DNA from: Bacteroides intestinalis
Lineage (GTDB): Bacteria > Bacteroidota > Bacteroidia > Bacteroidales > Bacteroidaceae
Length of the DNA stretch: 8,859 nucleotides
NCBI RefSeq assembly: GCF_902364365.1
Contig: NZ_CABJDN010000018.1
Location: 1 to 8,859 of the forward strand
Direction of reading: 5' to 3'
This document shows, piece after piece, positions 1 to 6,523 of the stretch (the stretch's first letter is position 1; each line of letters begins with the position of its first letter). A program made the position numbers and the translations under genes. The notes beneath the pieces were generated by a model that saw nothing but the letters and a program-made list of their open reading frames with translations, was not told the DNA's origin and did no database searches.

Positions 1-53
1 GCGGAAGAATATTTCGCAGAGAGGGGTTAAGTTCTAAAAGAACTGAGAAAGAA
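1..53. repeat. Left arm of a perfect 53-bp inverted repeat inside araB
   Basis: Bases 1-53 are the exact reverse complement of 7922-7974. Identity stops after base 53 (GGAAGTC follows here, against TAGAGAA beside the other arm). Outward, the match cannot be followed because the window ends at base 1. The arm contains an interrupted palindrome at 30-44, AGTTCT-AAA-AGAACT. It is wholly coding, as the end of the visible araB N-terminal half. An inversion between the arms would restore a continuous ribulokinase frame. Confidence 0.97.
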
Positions 54-715
54 GGAAGTCCCCAACTCTCATGCCACATGGCCTTATGACCTGCAGCACA
101 ACGACTACGAAACATTTTTTCAGGTATTGTATTCCCTGTTACCAAGCCCGTCATCCAATCACAATGCTCTGCCCATGAATAAGCGGCATCTCTTACTGCA
201 GGATTCGTATTGATAACATGTAAAACTTTCGACCATACCCATTCAGAAGAATAAGTACCTCCTTCATAGAGCAAATAATCAAGATTGCGTTCTCTGATAA
301 GAGTATTAATCTGTTCCGCTTCACGAACAGCCGTATGATCTTTCCAAAGAATAAACATAGCATCCGGTTCTTCTGCAAACTCAGGACGTAATGCCAATGG
401 CATTCCATCACGATCAGTTAATGCAGGAGTACTACCGGTGGTGTCAAAGCAGAGTCCACAAATAGAAGCTACTTCTTCCGTCTTCAAATGAGATAAAGCC
501 ATATGTACGGCTTCCGTCATAGATTCCATATAGTCTAATGGATGTTGCCGATAACGATTACATCGCGCATCACAATAAAGACCAGCTTTCCAACGGGGAT
601 AAAAACTTACCCCCGTAGCAATCTCATGTCCATTGCATACATCCACTATCAGTGCACGACAAGAATCCGTACCAAAATCAAGTCCAATGACATATTTCTT
701 ATTCAATTCTATCAT
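1..715 (-). CDS. araB: Ribulokinase (AraB family, FGGY kinase), N-terminal half; partial at left edge
   Basis: The 238 visible codons encode the N-terminal FGGY domain of a ribulokinase, a cytoplasmic ATP-dependent sugar kinase that phosphorylates ribulose at C5. Seen: the phosphate-binding segment IGLDFGTDSCRA (residues 10-21), DTTGSTP (91-97), LWKDHTA (123-129), SSEWVW (156-161) and AGHKAMWHESWG (208-219), each matching remembered E. coli AraB in order. It starts at ATG 715-713, 8 bp after the permease stop, so it is the last visible gene of the fucI operon. The frame is open to base 1, ending ...RNILP. The catalytic Asp and FGGY signature of the second domain are absent, so this half alone should be inactive. 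Its last 18 codons lie within a 53-bp repeat whose inverted copy at 7922-7974 leads into a matching C-terminal half. GC is about 42%, like the rest of the operon. The product could act on D-ribulose (favoured by context) or L-ribulose. Confidence 0.9.
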   Translation of the reverse strand, partial: MIELNKKYVIGLDFGTDSCRALIVDVCNGHEIATGVSFYPRWKAGLYCDARCNRYRQHPLDYMESMTEAVHMALSHLKTEEVASICGLCFDTTGSTPALTDRDGMPLALRPEFAEEPDAMFILWKDHTAVREAEQINTLIRERNLDYLLYEGGTYSSEWVWSKVLHVINTNPAVRDAAYSWAEHCDWMTGLVTGNTIPEKMFRSRCAAGHKAMWHESWGLPSFSVLLELNPSLRNILP

Positions 716-723
716 GTGAGTCT

Positions 724-2154
724 TTATTTAGTTGACAATTCTTGTTTTCTCGCAATGAAATATCCATAGTAAGCGATTACAGCAAATGCTATAGCCGGAA
801 CAATATAAGCCGCCATGATACTACCAGTTTGATCAGAAACAATCCCTTGAATCTGAGTCAGAATAGCAGCACCTGCAATAGCCATTACCATAAACGAACC
901 GCCAATTTTAGTGTCCTCTCCAAGTCCGGTAAGGCCAAAACCATAAATAGTCGGGAACATTAATGACATACAACCGGAAATTCCCATCAAGCAATAAACA
1001 CCGAAACTCCCTTTACCGAACATGGCACCCAAACAGCACATTACGGCAAGAATGGCAAGTCCTATCAGTAGCTTATAAGCTTTCACATACTTCATCATTC
1101 CCGTACATGCAAATCTCATGAATACAAAAAGAATGAGCGACATGATGTAATAAGTGGCAGCAGCTTGTTCTGCAGTACGCGGCAATAAGTCGTTCAGGCC
1201 AAGCCATTCACAGCAATTATAAAATGCGGCAGCCATCGGTTCTATATTACGCAATGCATTGACGACAGTATCTGCTGAAGCAGAATCTCCTAAAGAAGCC
1301 AATACACCGTCAAAATCTAATTGTTGCATAGCATAGCGAATAACAAAAGACCATACAGCAATTTGAGCACCAACATAAAAGAATTGTGCAACTACTCCCC
1401 ACACATAATTCTTATTTTTTACAAGCCGGCGAAGCGTAGCACCAAATTCAACCTTTTCTCCACTCTCACGAAGATTTGGCATTTTGGTCAGTCTTATAGC
1501 AAGCAACAACACTACCATAACCAGACCAAGCACTACATAGGCCGTAGTAACAGCATTCAATTCCTGTCCCTGAATGACAGCTAATTCTTCAACCGGAAGT
1601 TGGGCACGTTCTGTTGCCGTCATTCCATTCAGTTGTGAAAGAATGAAAATCTGGCTGATTACTACTCCCGTAATTGCCCCGAACGGATTGAATGCCTGAG
1701 ACAAGTTCAAACGGCGCGTAGCAGTACCTTCAGGACCAATTGCCAATACATAGGAATTAGTAGAAGTTTCCAGAACTGAAAGCCCTGCAAAAAGTACAAA
1801 GATCGCCAACAAATACATGAAGAAACTGAACTCAACATTTACTTCCGAACTAAGCATTGCCGGATAGAATAGTAAAGCTCCAAACGCATATAGACCAAGT
1901 CCCAGCATTACACCGGATTTATAAGTATATTTCTTGATGAACAAAGCACCGGGAACAGCACAACACCCATATCCCAACAAATAGCAGACCACTTGTATCC
2001 AAGCTGTTTTAGAATCACTCATACTCATGATTCGCTTGAATGCGGCAAGCATGGTATCCGTAAGGTTATTGGGGACAGCCCAGGCAAAGAAAAGCGTGGT
2101 GAGTAGGACGAACGGAAAGAGGATTCCTTTCGGTATTATTCGATTCGATTCCAT
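724..2154 (-). CDS. fucP: FucP-type sugar:H+ symporter (major facilitator superfamily)
   Basis: An inner-membrane transporter of the FucP family, which imports L-fucose and, in E. coli, also the related sugar D-arabinose, with protons. The 476 residues are mostly hydrophobic, as expected for a 12-helix MFS carrier. Seen: FFAWAVPNNLTD (22-33), VLETSTNSY (127-135) and GPEGTATRRLNLSQAFNPFGAI (140-161, shown by ends), all as in E. coli FucP. D33 and E129 align with E. coli Asp46 and Glu135, the residues implicated in proton coupling and sugar binding. VGAQIAVWSFVIRYA (261-275) is also typical. About 45 extra residues at roughly 280-328, between the equivalents of helices 7 and 8, are not in E. 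coli FucP (438 aa) and explain the greater length. It lies 25 bp after the lipoprotein gene and 8 bp before araB, so all are probably cotranscribed. Substrate is inferred from family and context; D-arabinose is preferred over L-fucose because of the AraB-type kinase. Confidence 0.9.
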   Translation of the reverse strand: MESNRIIPKGILFPFVLLTTLFFAWAVPNNLTDTMLAAFKRIMSMSDSKTAWIQVVCYLLGYGCCAVPGALFIKKYTYKSGVMLGLGLYAFGALLFYPAMLSSEVNVEFSFFMYLLAIFVLFAGLSVLETSTNSYVLAIGPEGTATRRLNLSQAFNPFGAITGVVISQIFILSQLNGMTATERAQLPVEELAVIQGQELNAVTTAYVVLGLVMVVLLLAIRLTKMPNLRESGEKVEFGATLRRLVKNKNYVWGVVAQFFYVGAQIAVWSFVIRYAMQQLDFDGVLASLGDSASADTVVNALRNIEPMAAAFYNCCEWLGLNDLLPRTAEQAAATYYIMSLILFVFMRFACTGMMKYVKAYKLLIGLAILAVMCCLGAMFGKGSFGVYCLMGISGCMSLMFPTIYGFGLTGLGEDTKIGGSFMVMAIAGAAILTQIQGIVSDQTGSIMAAYIVPAIAFAVIAYYGYFIARKQELSTK

Positions 2155-2179
2155 ACGAATTTGATATTATATAATTACC

Positions 2180-3403
2180 CTATTGAAACTTTGATTTAAT
2201 TACATTCAAATCTGCTCCGAATAATTTCTGTACGATAGGAGCGAGCTGTCCGTCTTCACCTTGTATGTGAACCACCTTTTGTGTATGTACCAGAGATGCA
2301 CCGGCTGCAAGTTCTGCTCCCGGAGAAGATGTTTCGATTTCATAGAAAGGTCCCATGATAGAGCCATCTTCCACCGGACCATCATTATAAGAATTGATAA
2401 CATCACCGGCAAATGGATCTTCCTGAGGTCCCCATTGACCGTTTACATAAGCCGAAGGAGCATCGGGCAGGCTACACCATAAAATAGTCAGTACACCTTT
2501 TGACGAGTCATAACTTCCGCATAAATTTGTTGCACGTGAAGCTGGTAATCCCAATTTTGAACGATATTTCCCATCTATTTTAAAATAAATGATGCCATTT
2601 TCCTTAATCAATCTGTCTGATGGAATCTTACCGAAATATTCGTCATTTACAATAATGCCTTCCGTATCTTCTTTGTATGGAATGAAAACGGTGGTAGTCG
2701 GTGTAGGATTGAACATACTGAGCATCCATACTGATACAAGACCACCTTCTTTAGTCCATGCATTGGTCCCTGTATTAGTAATCTTGTTATCGCTCTTATA
2801 TGCTACCAGTTTCATAGCTGGTGAAAGTTGTATACCAAAATCCATAGCTACTTCATTAGCATTCATCAATGATACTGTACGGTCGATATTCATATCGAAT
2901 ACTGTACCTGAAGCATTGGTCAAGCGGGTATCTTTTGCGAAATGGATACTATTTTTATCCTGTGACTTGATAGTAAAAGCTTCCGTATCAAGAACCGTGG
3001 GAACTACCCAGTTATCATAAACCTGTTCCTGTCCCTGCTTAAAATAGAGCGAAAATGGTCCACCTTCGGGGCCGAGCCAGAAACGTTCTTCACCTCCTAC
3101 AGGATTAAACTGCGGGTTGATTTTACCTTCACGTATGAAACGGTAATTTATCCAACCATAACTATCCCCTTCGTCACCGGAAGCGGAAGTAGTCATTACC
3201 CGTCCTTGCCATGCCGGAACAATCATAACTTTGGAATTTCCATCAGCAGAAACCAGTTCAGTGTATTCTATGCCATTCTCTTTCAGAAACTGGGCATCAT
3301 AAGCATAACTTCCCATCTTAACTTCTTTTTGTCCGCCACAAGATGCGAATACCGTAATCGCACCTACAAGCAGAGTGTTTCTCAATTTGATTCGTTGTAA
3401 CAT
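2180..3403 (-). CDS. Lipoprotein of unknown function, DUF6786-like
   Basis: A 407-residue predicted lipoprotein. The N-terminus has a basic stretch, a hydrophobic segment (10-20) and FASC, with the acylated cysteine at C22 followed by GGQKE. It is therefore exported and anchored to a membrane, possibly the outer membrane. The body has many Gly/Trp-rich turns: YGWINYRFI (about 82-90), GGEERFWLGPEGGPFS (about 103-118) and DNWVVPTVLDTEAF (about 130-143). The sequence resembles from memory a Bacteroidetes lipoprotein family annotated DUF6786; this is recollection, not a search result. No catalytic residues are recognisable. It lies between fucI (14 bp upstream) and fucP (25 bp downstream), so it is cotranscribed with the pathway. 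A periplasmic role such as sugar binding or sugar-anomer handling is possible, since the beta-rich look recalls mutarotase-like folds, but that is inference. The start ATG is supported by the well-placed signal peptide. Confidence 0.85.
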   Translation of the reverse strand: MLQRIKLRNTLLVGAITVFASCGGQKEVKMGSYAYDAQFLKENGIEYTELVSADGNSKVMIVPAWQGRVMTTSASGDEGDSYGWINYRFIREGKINPQFNPVGGEERFWLGPEGGPFSLYFKQGQEQVYDNWVVPTVLDTEAFTIKSQDKNSIHFAKDTRLTNASGTVFDMNIDRTVSLMNANEVAMDFGIQLSPAMKLVAYKSDNKITNTGTNAWTKEGGLVSVWMLSMFNPTPTTTVFIPYKEDTEGIIVNDEYFGKIPSDRLIKENGIIYFKIDGKYRSKLGLPASRATNLCGSYDSSKGVLTILWCSLPDAPSAYVNGQWGPQEDPFAGDVINSYNDGPVEDGSIMGPFYEIETSSPGAELAAGASLVHTQKVVHIQGEDGQLAPIVQKLFGADLNVIKSKFQ

Positions 3404-3417
3404 AACTCAAATGTTTT

Positions 3418-5205
3418 TCATTTATAGAGAGGTCCGTAATTTTTGCAGGCTCTGTAATCACTACCTTCCATATCTTCACCGAAAGCAGTCCATGAGCTGG
3501 GGCGGAAAATATCTTCCTCAGGAACATTGTGCATGCATACAGGGATGCGAAGCATGGAAGCCAGCGTAATTAAATCGGCACCCGTATGTCCATAACCGAT
3601 GGCACCATGGTTGGCACCCCAACGGTTCATAACCGTGTATACATCGCGGAAATGCCCCTTACCAGTCAGGCGCGGAGCAAAGAAAGTAGAAGGCCACGTA
3701 CGGTCGGTACGCTCATTAATAGCCTTGAAAACATCTTCATCCAAGTTGACAGCCCAGCCTTCAGCTATTTGCAGCACAGGTCCTTGACCTTTTACAAGAT
3801 TAAGACGGCACATGGTTACAGGCATTTCGCCACGGGTCAGGAATTGGGAAGAATAACCACCACCGCGCATATATTCACGTGAAGCCGGATACCATTTAGT
3901 TGCAGCAAGGCATGCTTCAACCTCTTCTTCGGATATTTCCCAGAAAGGTTTCATAACAGGTTTACCATCGCGGGTTTCAAGTCCTGTTCCGTCCAGTGTA
4001 CAAGAACCGGAATTGATAAGATGAATGAATCCATTGGCAGCTTTGCCTTCCAGCTTTTTACCGGTTACCCGTTCTACAGCTTTCGGGCTCCAATATGTGC
4101 GTACATCAGCAAATATTTGTGCAGTGTTGGATAATAAGTGACCCAACAACATGGAAACACCATTCAATGTATCATTTTCCGTAGCAAAAGTAAATGCTTC
4201 ACGAATACCATTCCAATCAAATGAACTGTTCAGAATAGCTTCAGAGAAATCTCCATCCGGTTTAAAATCAGTCCATTGACGTTGTCCCTGGAAGCCTCCG
4301 ACAATTGCATTGTGTCCCATCGCCTCTTCTTTGAAACCCAGCTCCGCCAACTTAGGGTTACCAATCATCATGTCACGAAAAATCAGAGTCATTTTCACCA
4401 CATACTCCCAACGTGCGTCTTTTTCCTCACGGGAATATACCAGATGTTCCGGATTGAAATCAGTTCCTTCGTTGCTTTTGCAATATTTCTCTGTCCATGC
4501 CATGGCACGTTCAAATTCTTCATGATCATAAATGCCCAACTGAACACGGCGTTCAATTTCACTGGCATCTACATACTCATTACGCATGCCCAAATATTCC
4601 TGGAAGAAATCCGGATTAGGGATAGAACCGGCAATACCCATCGATACACTACCAATTGAAAGATAAGATTTACCTTTCATTGTTGCAACAGCCAAACCTG
4701 CACGGGCAAAGCGCAACAATTTTGCTTGTACATCTTCCGGTATTTCCGTATTACTAATCTCCTGTACATCACGTCCATAGATACCAAATGCAGGCAGTCC
4801 TTTTTGTGTATGTCCTGCCAAGGCAGAAGCCAGATAAACAGCACCGGGACGCTCTGTCCCATTAAAGCCCCAAATAGCTTTCGGAATTTCACCATCCATG
4901 TCAATCGTTTCAAATCCATAGCACCAACATGGGGTAACGGAAAGCACGACCCCTACTCCGTTATTTCGGAACTTTTCTGCCGCCATAGCTGCTTCGGCCA
5001 CACCACCTATAGTAGTATCTGCAAGAATGCACTCCACAGGAGTACCGTCGCTATGACGTAAAGTGGAGGAATAAAGTTCTGCTACTTTATGAGCCATGGT
5101 CATGGTCATATCTTCCAGTGATTCACGGATGCCACCGCGACGGCCGTCAATGATAGGCCGGATACCAATTTTCGGCTTTCCGCTAATAAGTCTTGAATTA
5201 ATCAT
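3418..5205 (-). CDS. fucI: L-fucose / D-arabinose isomerase (FucI)
   Basis: A cytoplasmic, Mn2+-dependent aldose-ketose isomerase that converts L-fucose to L-fuculose and D-arabinose to D-ribulose. The 595 residues match remembered E. coli FucI (591 aa) over the full length: [20 protein letters not shown] (12-31), VTPCWCYG (90-97), [18 protein letters not shown] (109-126), MKGKSYLS (176-183), [10 protein letters not shown] (304-313), LNSSFDWNG (325-333), RGGGYSS (447-453), and MHN plus [12 protein letters not shown] near the end. The three metal-binding residues are present: E343 in [10 protein letters not shown]367 in FADVRTYW and H533 in WGANHG, matching E. coli E337, D361 and H528. It is the first gene of the minus-strand operon, with its own promoter and a putative LacI-type operator just upstream. 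The partner kinase downstream is AraB-like rather than FucK-like, so D-arabinose is the more likely physiological substrate; L-fucose remains possible. Confidence 0.96.
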   Translation of the reverse strand: MINSRLISGKPKIGIRPIIDGRRGGIRESLEDMTMTMAHKVAELYSSTLRHSDGTPVECILADTTIGGVAEAAMAAEKFRNNGVGVVLSVTPCWCYGFETIDMDGEIPKAIWGFNGTERPGAVYLASALAGHTQKGLPAFGIYGRDVQEISNTEIPEDVQAKLLRFARAGLAVATMKGKSYLSIGSVSMGIAGSIPNPDFFQEYLGMRNEYVDASEIERRVQLGIYDHEEFERAMAWTEKYCKSNEGTDFNPEHLVYSREEKDARWEYVVKMTLIFRDMMIGNPKLAELGFKEEAMGHNAIVGGFQGQRQWTDFKPDGDFSEAILNSSFDWNGIREAFTFATENDTLNGVSMLLGHLLSNTAQIFADVRTYWSPKAVERVTGKKLEGKAANGFIHLINSGSCTLDGTGLETRDGKPVMKPFWEISEEEVEACLAATKWYPASREYMRGGGYSSQFLTRGEMPVTMCRLNLVKGQGPVLQIAEGWAVNLDEDVFKAINERTDRTWPSTFFAPRLTGKGHFRDVYTVMNRWGANHGAIGYGHTGADLITLASMLRIPVCMHNVPEEDIFRPSSWTAFGEDMEGSDYRACKNYGPLYK

Positions 5206-5230
5206 GGGTTAAATAGATTTATACGGGTTA

Positions 5231-5261
5231 ATATTATAAATTTACTAAATCGTTTAAGCAA
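5231..5261 (-). promoter_or_regulatory. Putative fucI operon promoter
   Basis: On the minus strand, TTG (5261-5259) and TATAATAT (5238-5231) are separated by 20 bp. This is the spacing of Bacteroides -33/-7 promoters. The -7 box departs from TAnnTTTG but carries a TATAAT core. Transcription would begin about 20 nt before the fucI ATG. The geometry is the same as in the promoter at 6416-6447. Confidence 0.55.
5242..5261. promoter_or_regulatory. Putative LacI-family operator O1 (fucI promoter)
   Basis: Plus-strand sequence TTACTAAATC/GTTTAAGCAA is a pseudopalindrome with the central CG typical of LacI-family operators. It matches the site at 6417-6436 at 15 of 20 positions. It covers the fucI -33 TTG and the spacer and ends 3 bp before the -7 box, where a bound repressor would block RNA polymerase. 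The link to the adjacent regulator is inferred from proximity and the repeated site. Confidence 0.55.
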
Positions 5262-5267
5262 CTATTT

Positions 5268-5292
5268 AAAAAAAATAGCCCCGCTTAGGGGG
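5268..5292 (-). terminator. Probable intrinsic terminator of the lacI-type gene
   Basis: On the minus strand, CCCC (from the run 5292-5288) and GGGG (5282-5279) form a short GC-only stem around a 5-6 nt loop. It is followed by TAT and a run of eight T (5275-5268). It overlaps the regulator's stop codon (5287-5285) and would separate it from the fucI promoter. The 4-bp stem is short, so termination may be incomplete and some readthrough into fucI is possible. Confidence 0.5.
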
Positions 5293-6289
5293 TTATTTCC
5301 ACAAACACCCCTTCAGCAAGTACTGACTGCACAGTATTACCATTAGCAATATTATCTATCAGTATCTCAAGCGCTTTCTGCACTAATACTTCAGCGGGTT
5401 GTTGAACATAGGATATAGGGGCACTGAAAAAGTCGAATGCAGGAGTCCCATCAAATCCTACCAAACCTATTCTATTGATAACCTCTTGTCCCAAATCTTT
5501 TATTGTATACAAACAGGCTATTGATATCATATTGGTTGCAAATAAAAATGCATCTGCCCCTCCCTCAATTGTTTTAGGCAATAATCGGTCGGCTGATTTC
5601 CTTGGAGTATCCTGTTTCAGGAAGATAACGTTTGCCAGCCGTTTCTTACCAGCCTCTTCCATAGCTTTCTTATAGCCGCGAATACGCTCTTTCATGTGGA
5701 TCAGATTAATATCATAAGCTACCATACATGGAGCCTTATATCCGGAATCCAGCAGGTATTTAGTTGCAATATAAGTTGCATTACAATTATTCAGAGCCAC
5801 ATAGCTGACATTTATTTCAGGAAAATAACGGTCGAAGAGTACAATTGGAACATTGTTATCTACCAATGATCCAATGGATTTTTCAGAATTCTCGCAAGGA
5901 ACGATAATAAGTCCGTCTACACCTTTATTAATAAGGTTACTTACCACGCGATCCATTTTTTCCGTATCTTCGTCTGAACTACCGAAAAGTACGGTATATC
6001 CACGTTTAGTTGCTTCGTCTTCTAATATACGGGCTAATTGTGAAAAGAAGGGGTTAGATATATCAGACACTACAACTCCAATTGTTTTAGTCCGCCCACT
6101 GCGAAGGCTCTTGGCAGCAATATTGGGCTGGTAATTCATTTCCTGGGCTATTTTCAATATACGCTTAGCCGTTTCTTCGCCCACACGATATTCCTTCTTC
6201 TTACCGTTTAGTACGAATGAAACCAATGCTGTTGATACTCCTGCGGCTTCAGCAATGTCTTTTAGCGATACTTTTTTGAGTGCTGACAT
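5285..6289 (-). CDS. LacI-family transcriptional regulator
   Basis: A 334-residue sugar-responsive DNA-binding protein of normal LacI-family length. Seen: the N-terminal helix-turn-helix VSLKDIAEAAGVSTALVSFV (7-26), the hinge region NYQPNIAAKSLRSGRTKTIG (52-71), then a periplasmic-binding-protein-like effector domain from about residue 69 with VVVSDISNPFF (72-82), GVDGLIIVPCE, VPIVLFDRYFP and IGLVGFDGTPAFDFF. It is transcribed towards the fucI operon but separated from it by a probable terminator. It is divergent from the secreted-protein gene at 6524. Similar pseudopalindromes in both neighbouring promoters overlap the polymerase site, suggesting repression relieved by a pathway sugar or sugar phosphate. 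A third, weaker match in its own leader (6297-6316) hints at autoregulation. The start is the ATG giving the standard short lead (MSALKKV) before the HTH. The effector cannot be read from the sequence. Confidence 0.95.
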   Translation of the reverse strand: MSALKKVSLKDIAEAAGVSTALVSFVLNGKKKEYRVGEETAKRILKIAQEMNYQPNIAAKSLRSGRTKTIGVVVSDISNPFFSQLARILEDEATKRGYTVLFGSSDEDTEKMDRVVSNLINKGVDGLIIVPCENSEKSIGSLVDNNVPIVLFDRYFPEINVSYVALNNCNATYIATKYLLDSGYKAPCMVAYDINLIHMKERIRGYKKAMEEAGKKRLANVIFLKQDTPRKSADRLLPKTIEGGADAFLFATNMISIACLYTIKDLGQEVINRIGLVGFDGTPAFDFFSAPISYVQQPAEVLVQKALEILIDNIANGNTVQSVLAEGVFVEITP

Positions 6290-6296
6290 ATGGATT

Positions 6297-6316
6297 TAAG
6301 TATAACGTTTTTGCTA
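6297..6316. promoter_or_regulatory. Weak third operator-like site O3 in the regulator's leader
   Basis: Read on the minus strand, TAGCAAAAACGTTATACTTA has a central CG and matches the 6417-6436 site at 13 of 20 positions. It lies 8 bp upstream of the regulator's ATG, inside its predicted 5' leader. If real, it would allow autorepression or looping between sites. The AT-rich setting makes chance similarity quite possible. Confidence 0.25.
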
Positions 6317-6355
6317 TATATTGGTAGTATGCTTTTTATTTATCTACTGAATTTG

Positions 6356-6369
6356 TAGCACTTAGCACT
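6356..6369. repeat. Tandem heptamer TAGCACT x2
   Basis: Two head-to-tail copies of TAGCACT (6356-6362, 6363-6369) lie just downstream of the predicted start site of the regulator's transcript. They could be a binding site for another factor or chance. Nothing further supports a function. Confidence 0.5.
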
Positions 6370-6380
6370 TTACCACGTTG

Positions 6381-6411
6381 CAAATATAAACATAAAAAAT
6401 TAAATTGCAAA
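6381..6411 (-). promoter_or_regulatory. Promoter of the LacI-type regulator gene
   Basis: On the minus strand, TTTG (6411-6408) and TATATTTG (6388-6381) are 19 bp apart, a full match to the Bacteroides -33 TTTG / -7 TAnnTTTG consensus. The start site would be near 6375, leaving a leader of about 85 nt before the ATG at 6289. Its -33 box lies only 4 bp from that of the divergent promoter. Confidence 0.7.
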
Positions 6412-6415
6412 TTAT

Positions 6416-6447
6416 TTTGCTAATTCGTTATAACAATTTTATATTTG
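6416..6447 (+). promoter_or_regulatory. Promoter of the secreted-protein gene
   Basis: TTTG (6416-6419) and TATATTTG (6440-6447) are separated by 20 bp, a full match to the Bacteroides consensus. The start site would be near 6453, with a leader of about 70 nt. A putative operator fills the interval between the boxes. Confidence 0.75.
6417..6436. promoter_or_regulatory. Putative LacI-family operator O2 (divergent promoter)
   Basis: TTGCTAATTC/GTTATAACAA has a central CG and matches the fucI-promoter site at 15 of 20 positions. It begins at the -33 TTG and ends 3 bp before the -7 box, the same placement as O1. It also lies beside the -33 box of the divergent regulator promoter, so one bound protein could affect both. 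Confidence 0.6.
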
Positions 6448-6523
6448 CAGCGTACAACTATAGTGGAAGCCGGGTAAACTGCCATAAATAACATATAAAA
6501 AACAAATTTAAATCCTTAAGACA

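Noticed and set aside
193..411. 72-codon minus-strand frame at the left end
   Set aside because: Lies within the araB N-terminal coding sequence in another frame; the araB frame carries the conserved kinase motifs.
1..715. Reading the kinase as L-fuculokinase (FucK), which would make this a standard fucose operon
   Set aside because: LWKDHTA, AGHKAMWHESWG and, in the other half, GALDAHMGAVGA and GICGQVDGS match AraB rather than FucK.
2589..3020. 143-codon plus-strand open frame inside the lipoprotein gene
   Set aside because: It lies antisense to a well-supported lipoprotein gene, has no promoter or start context, and its sequence looks like a reverse-frame shadow.
4276..4659. 127-codon plus-strand open frame inside fucI
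   Set aside because: Antisense to fucI, whose full-length match and metal-binding residues are clear; no recognisable protein.
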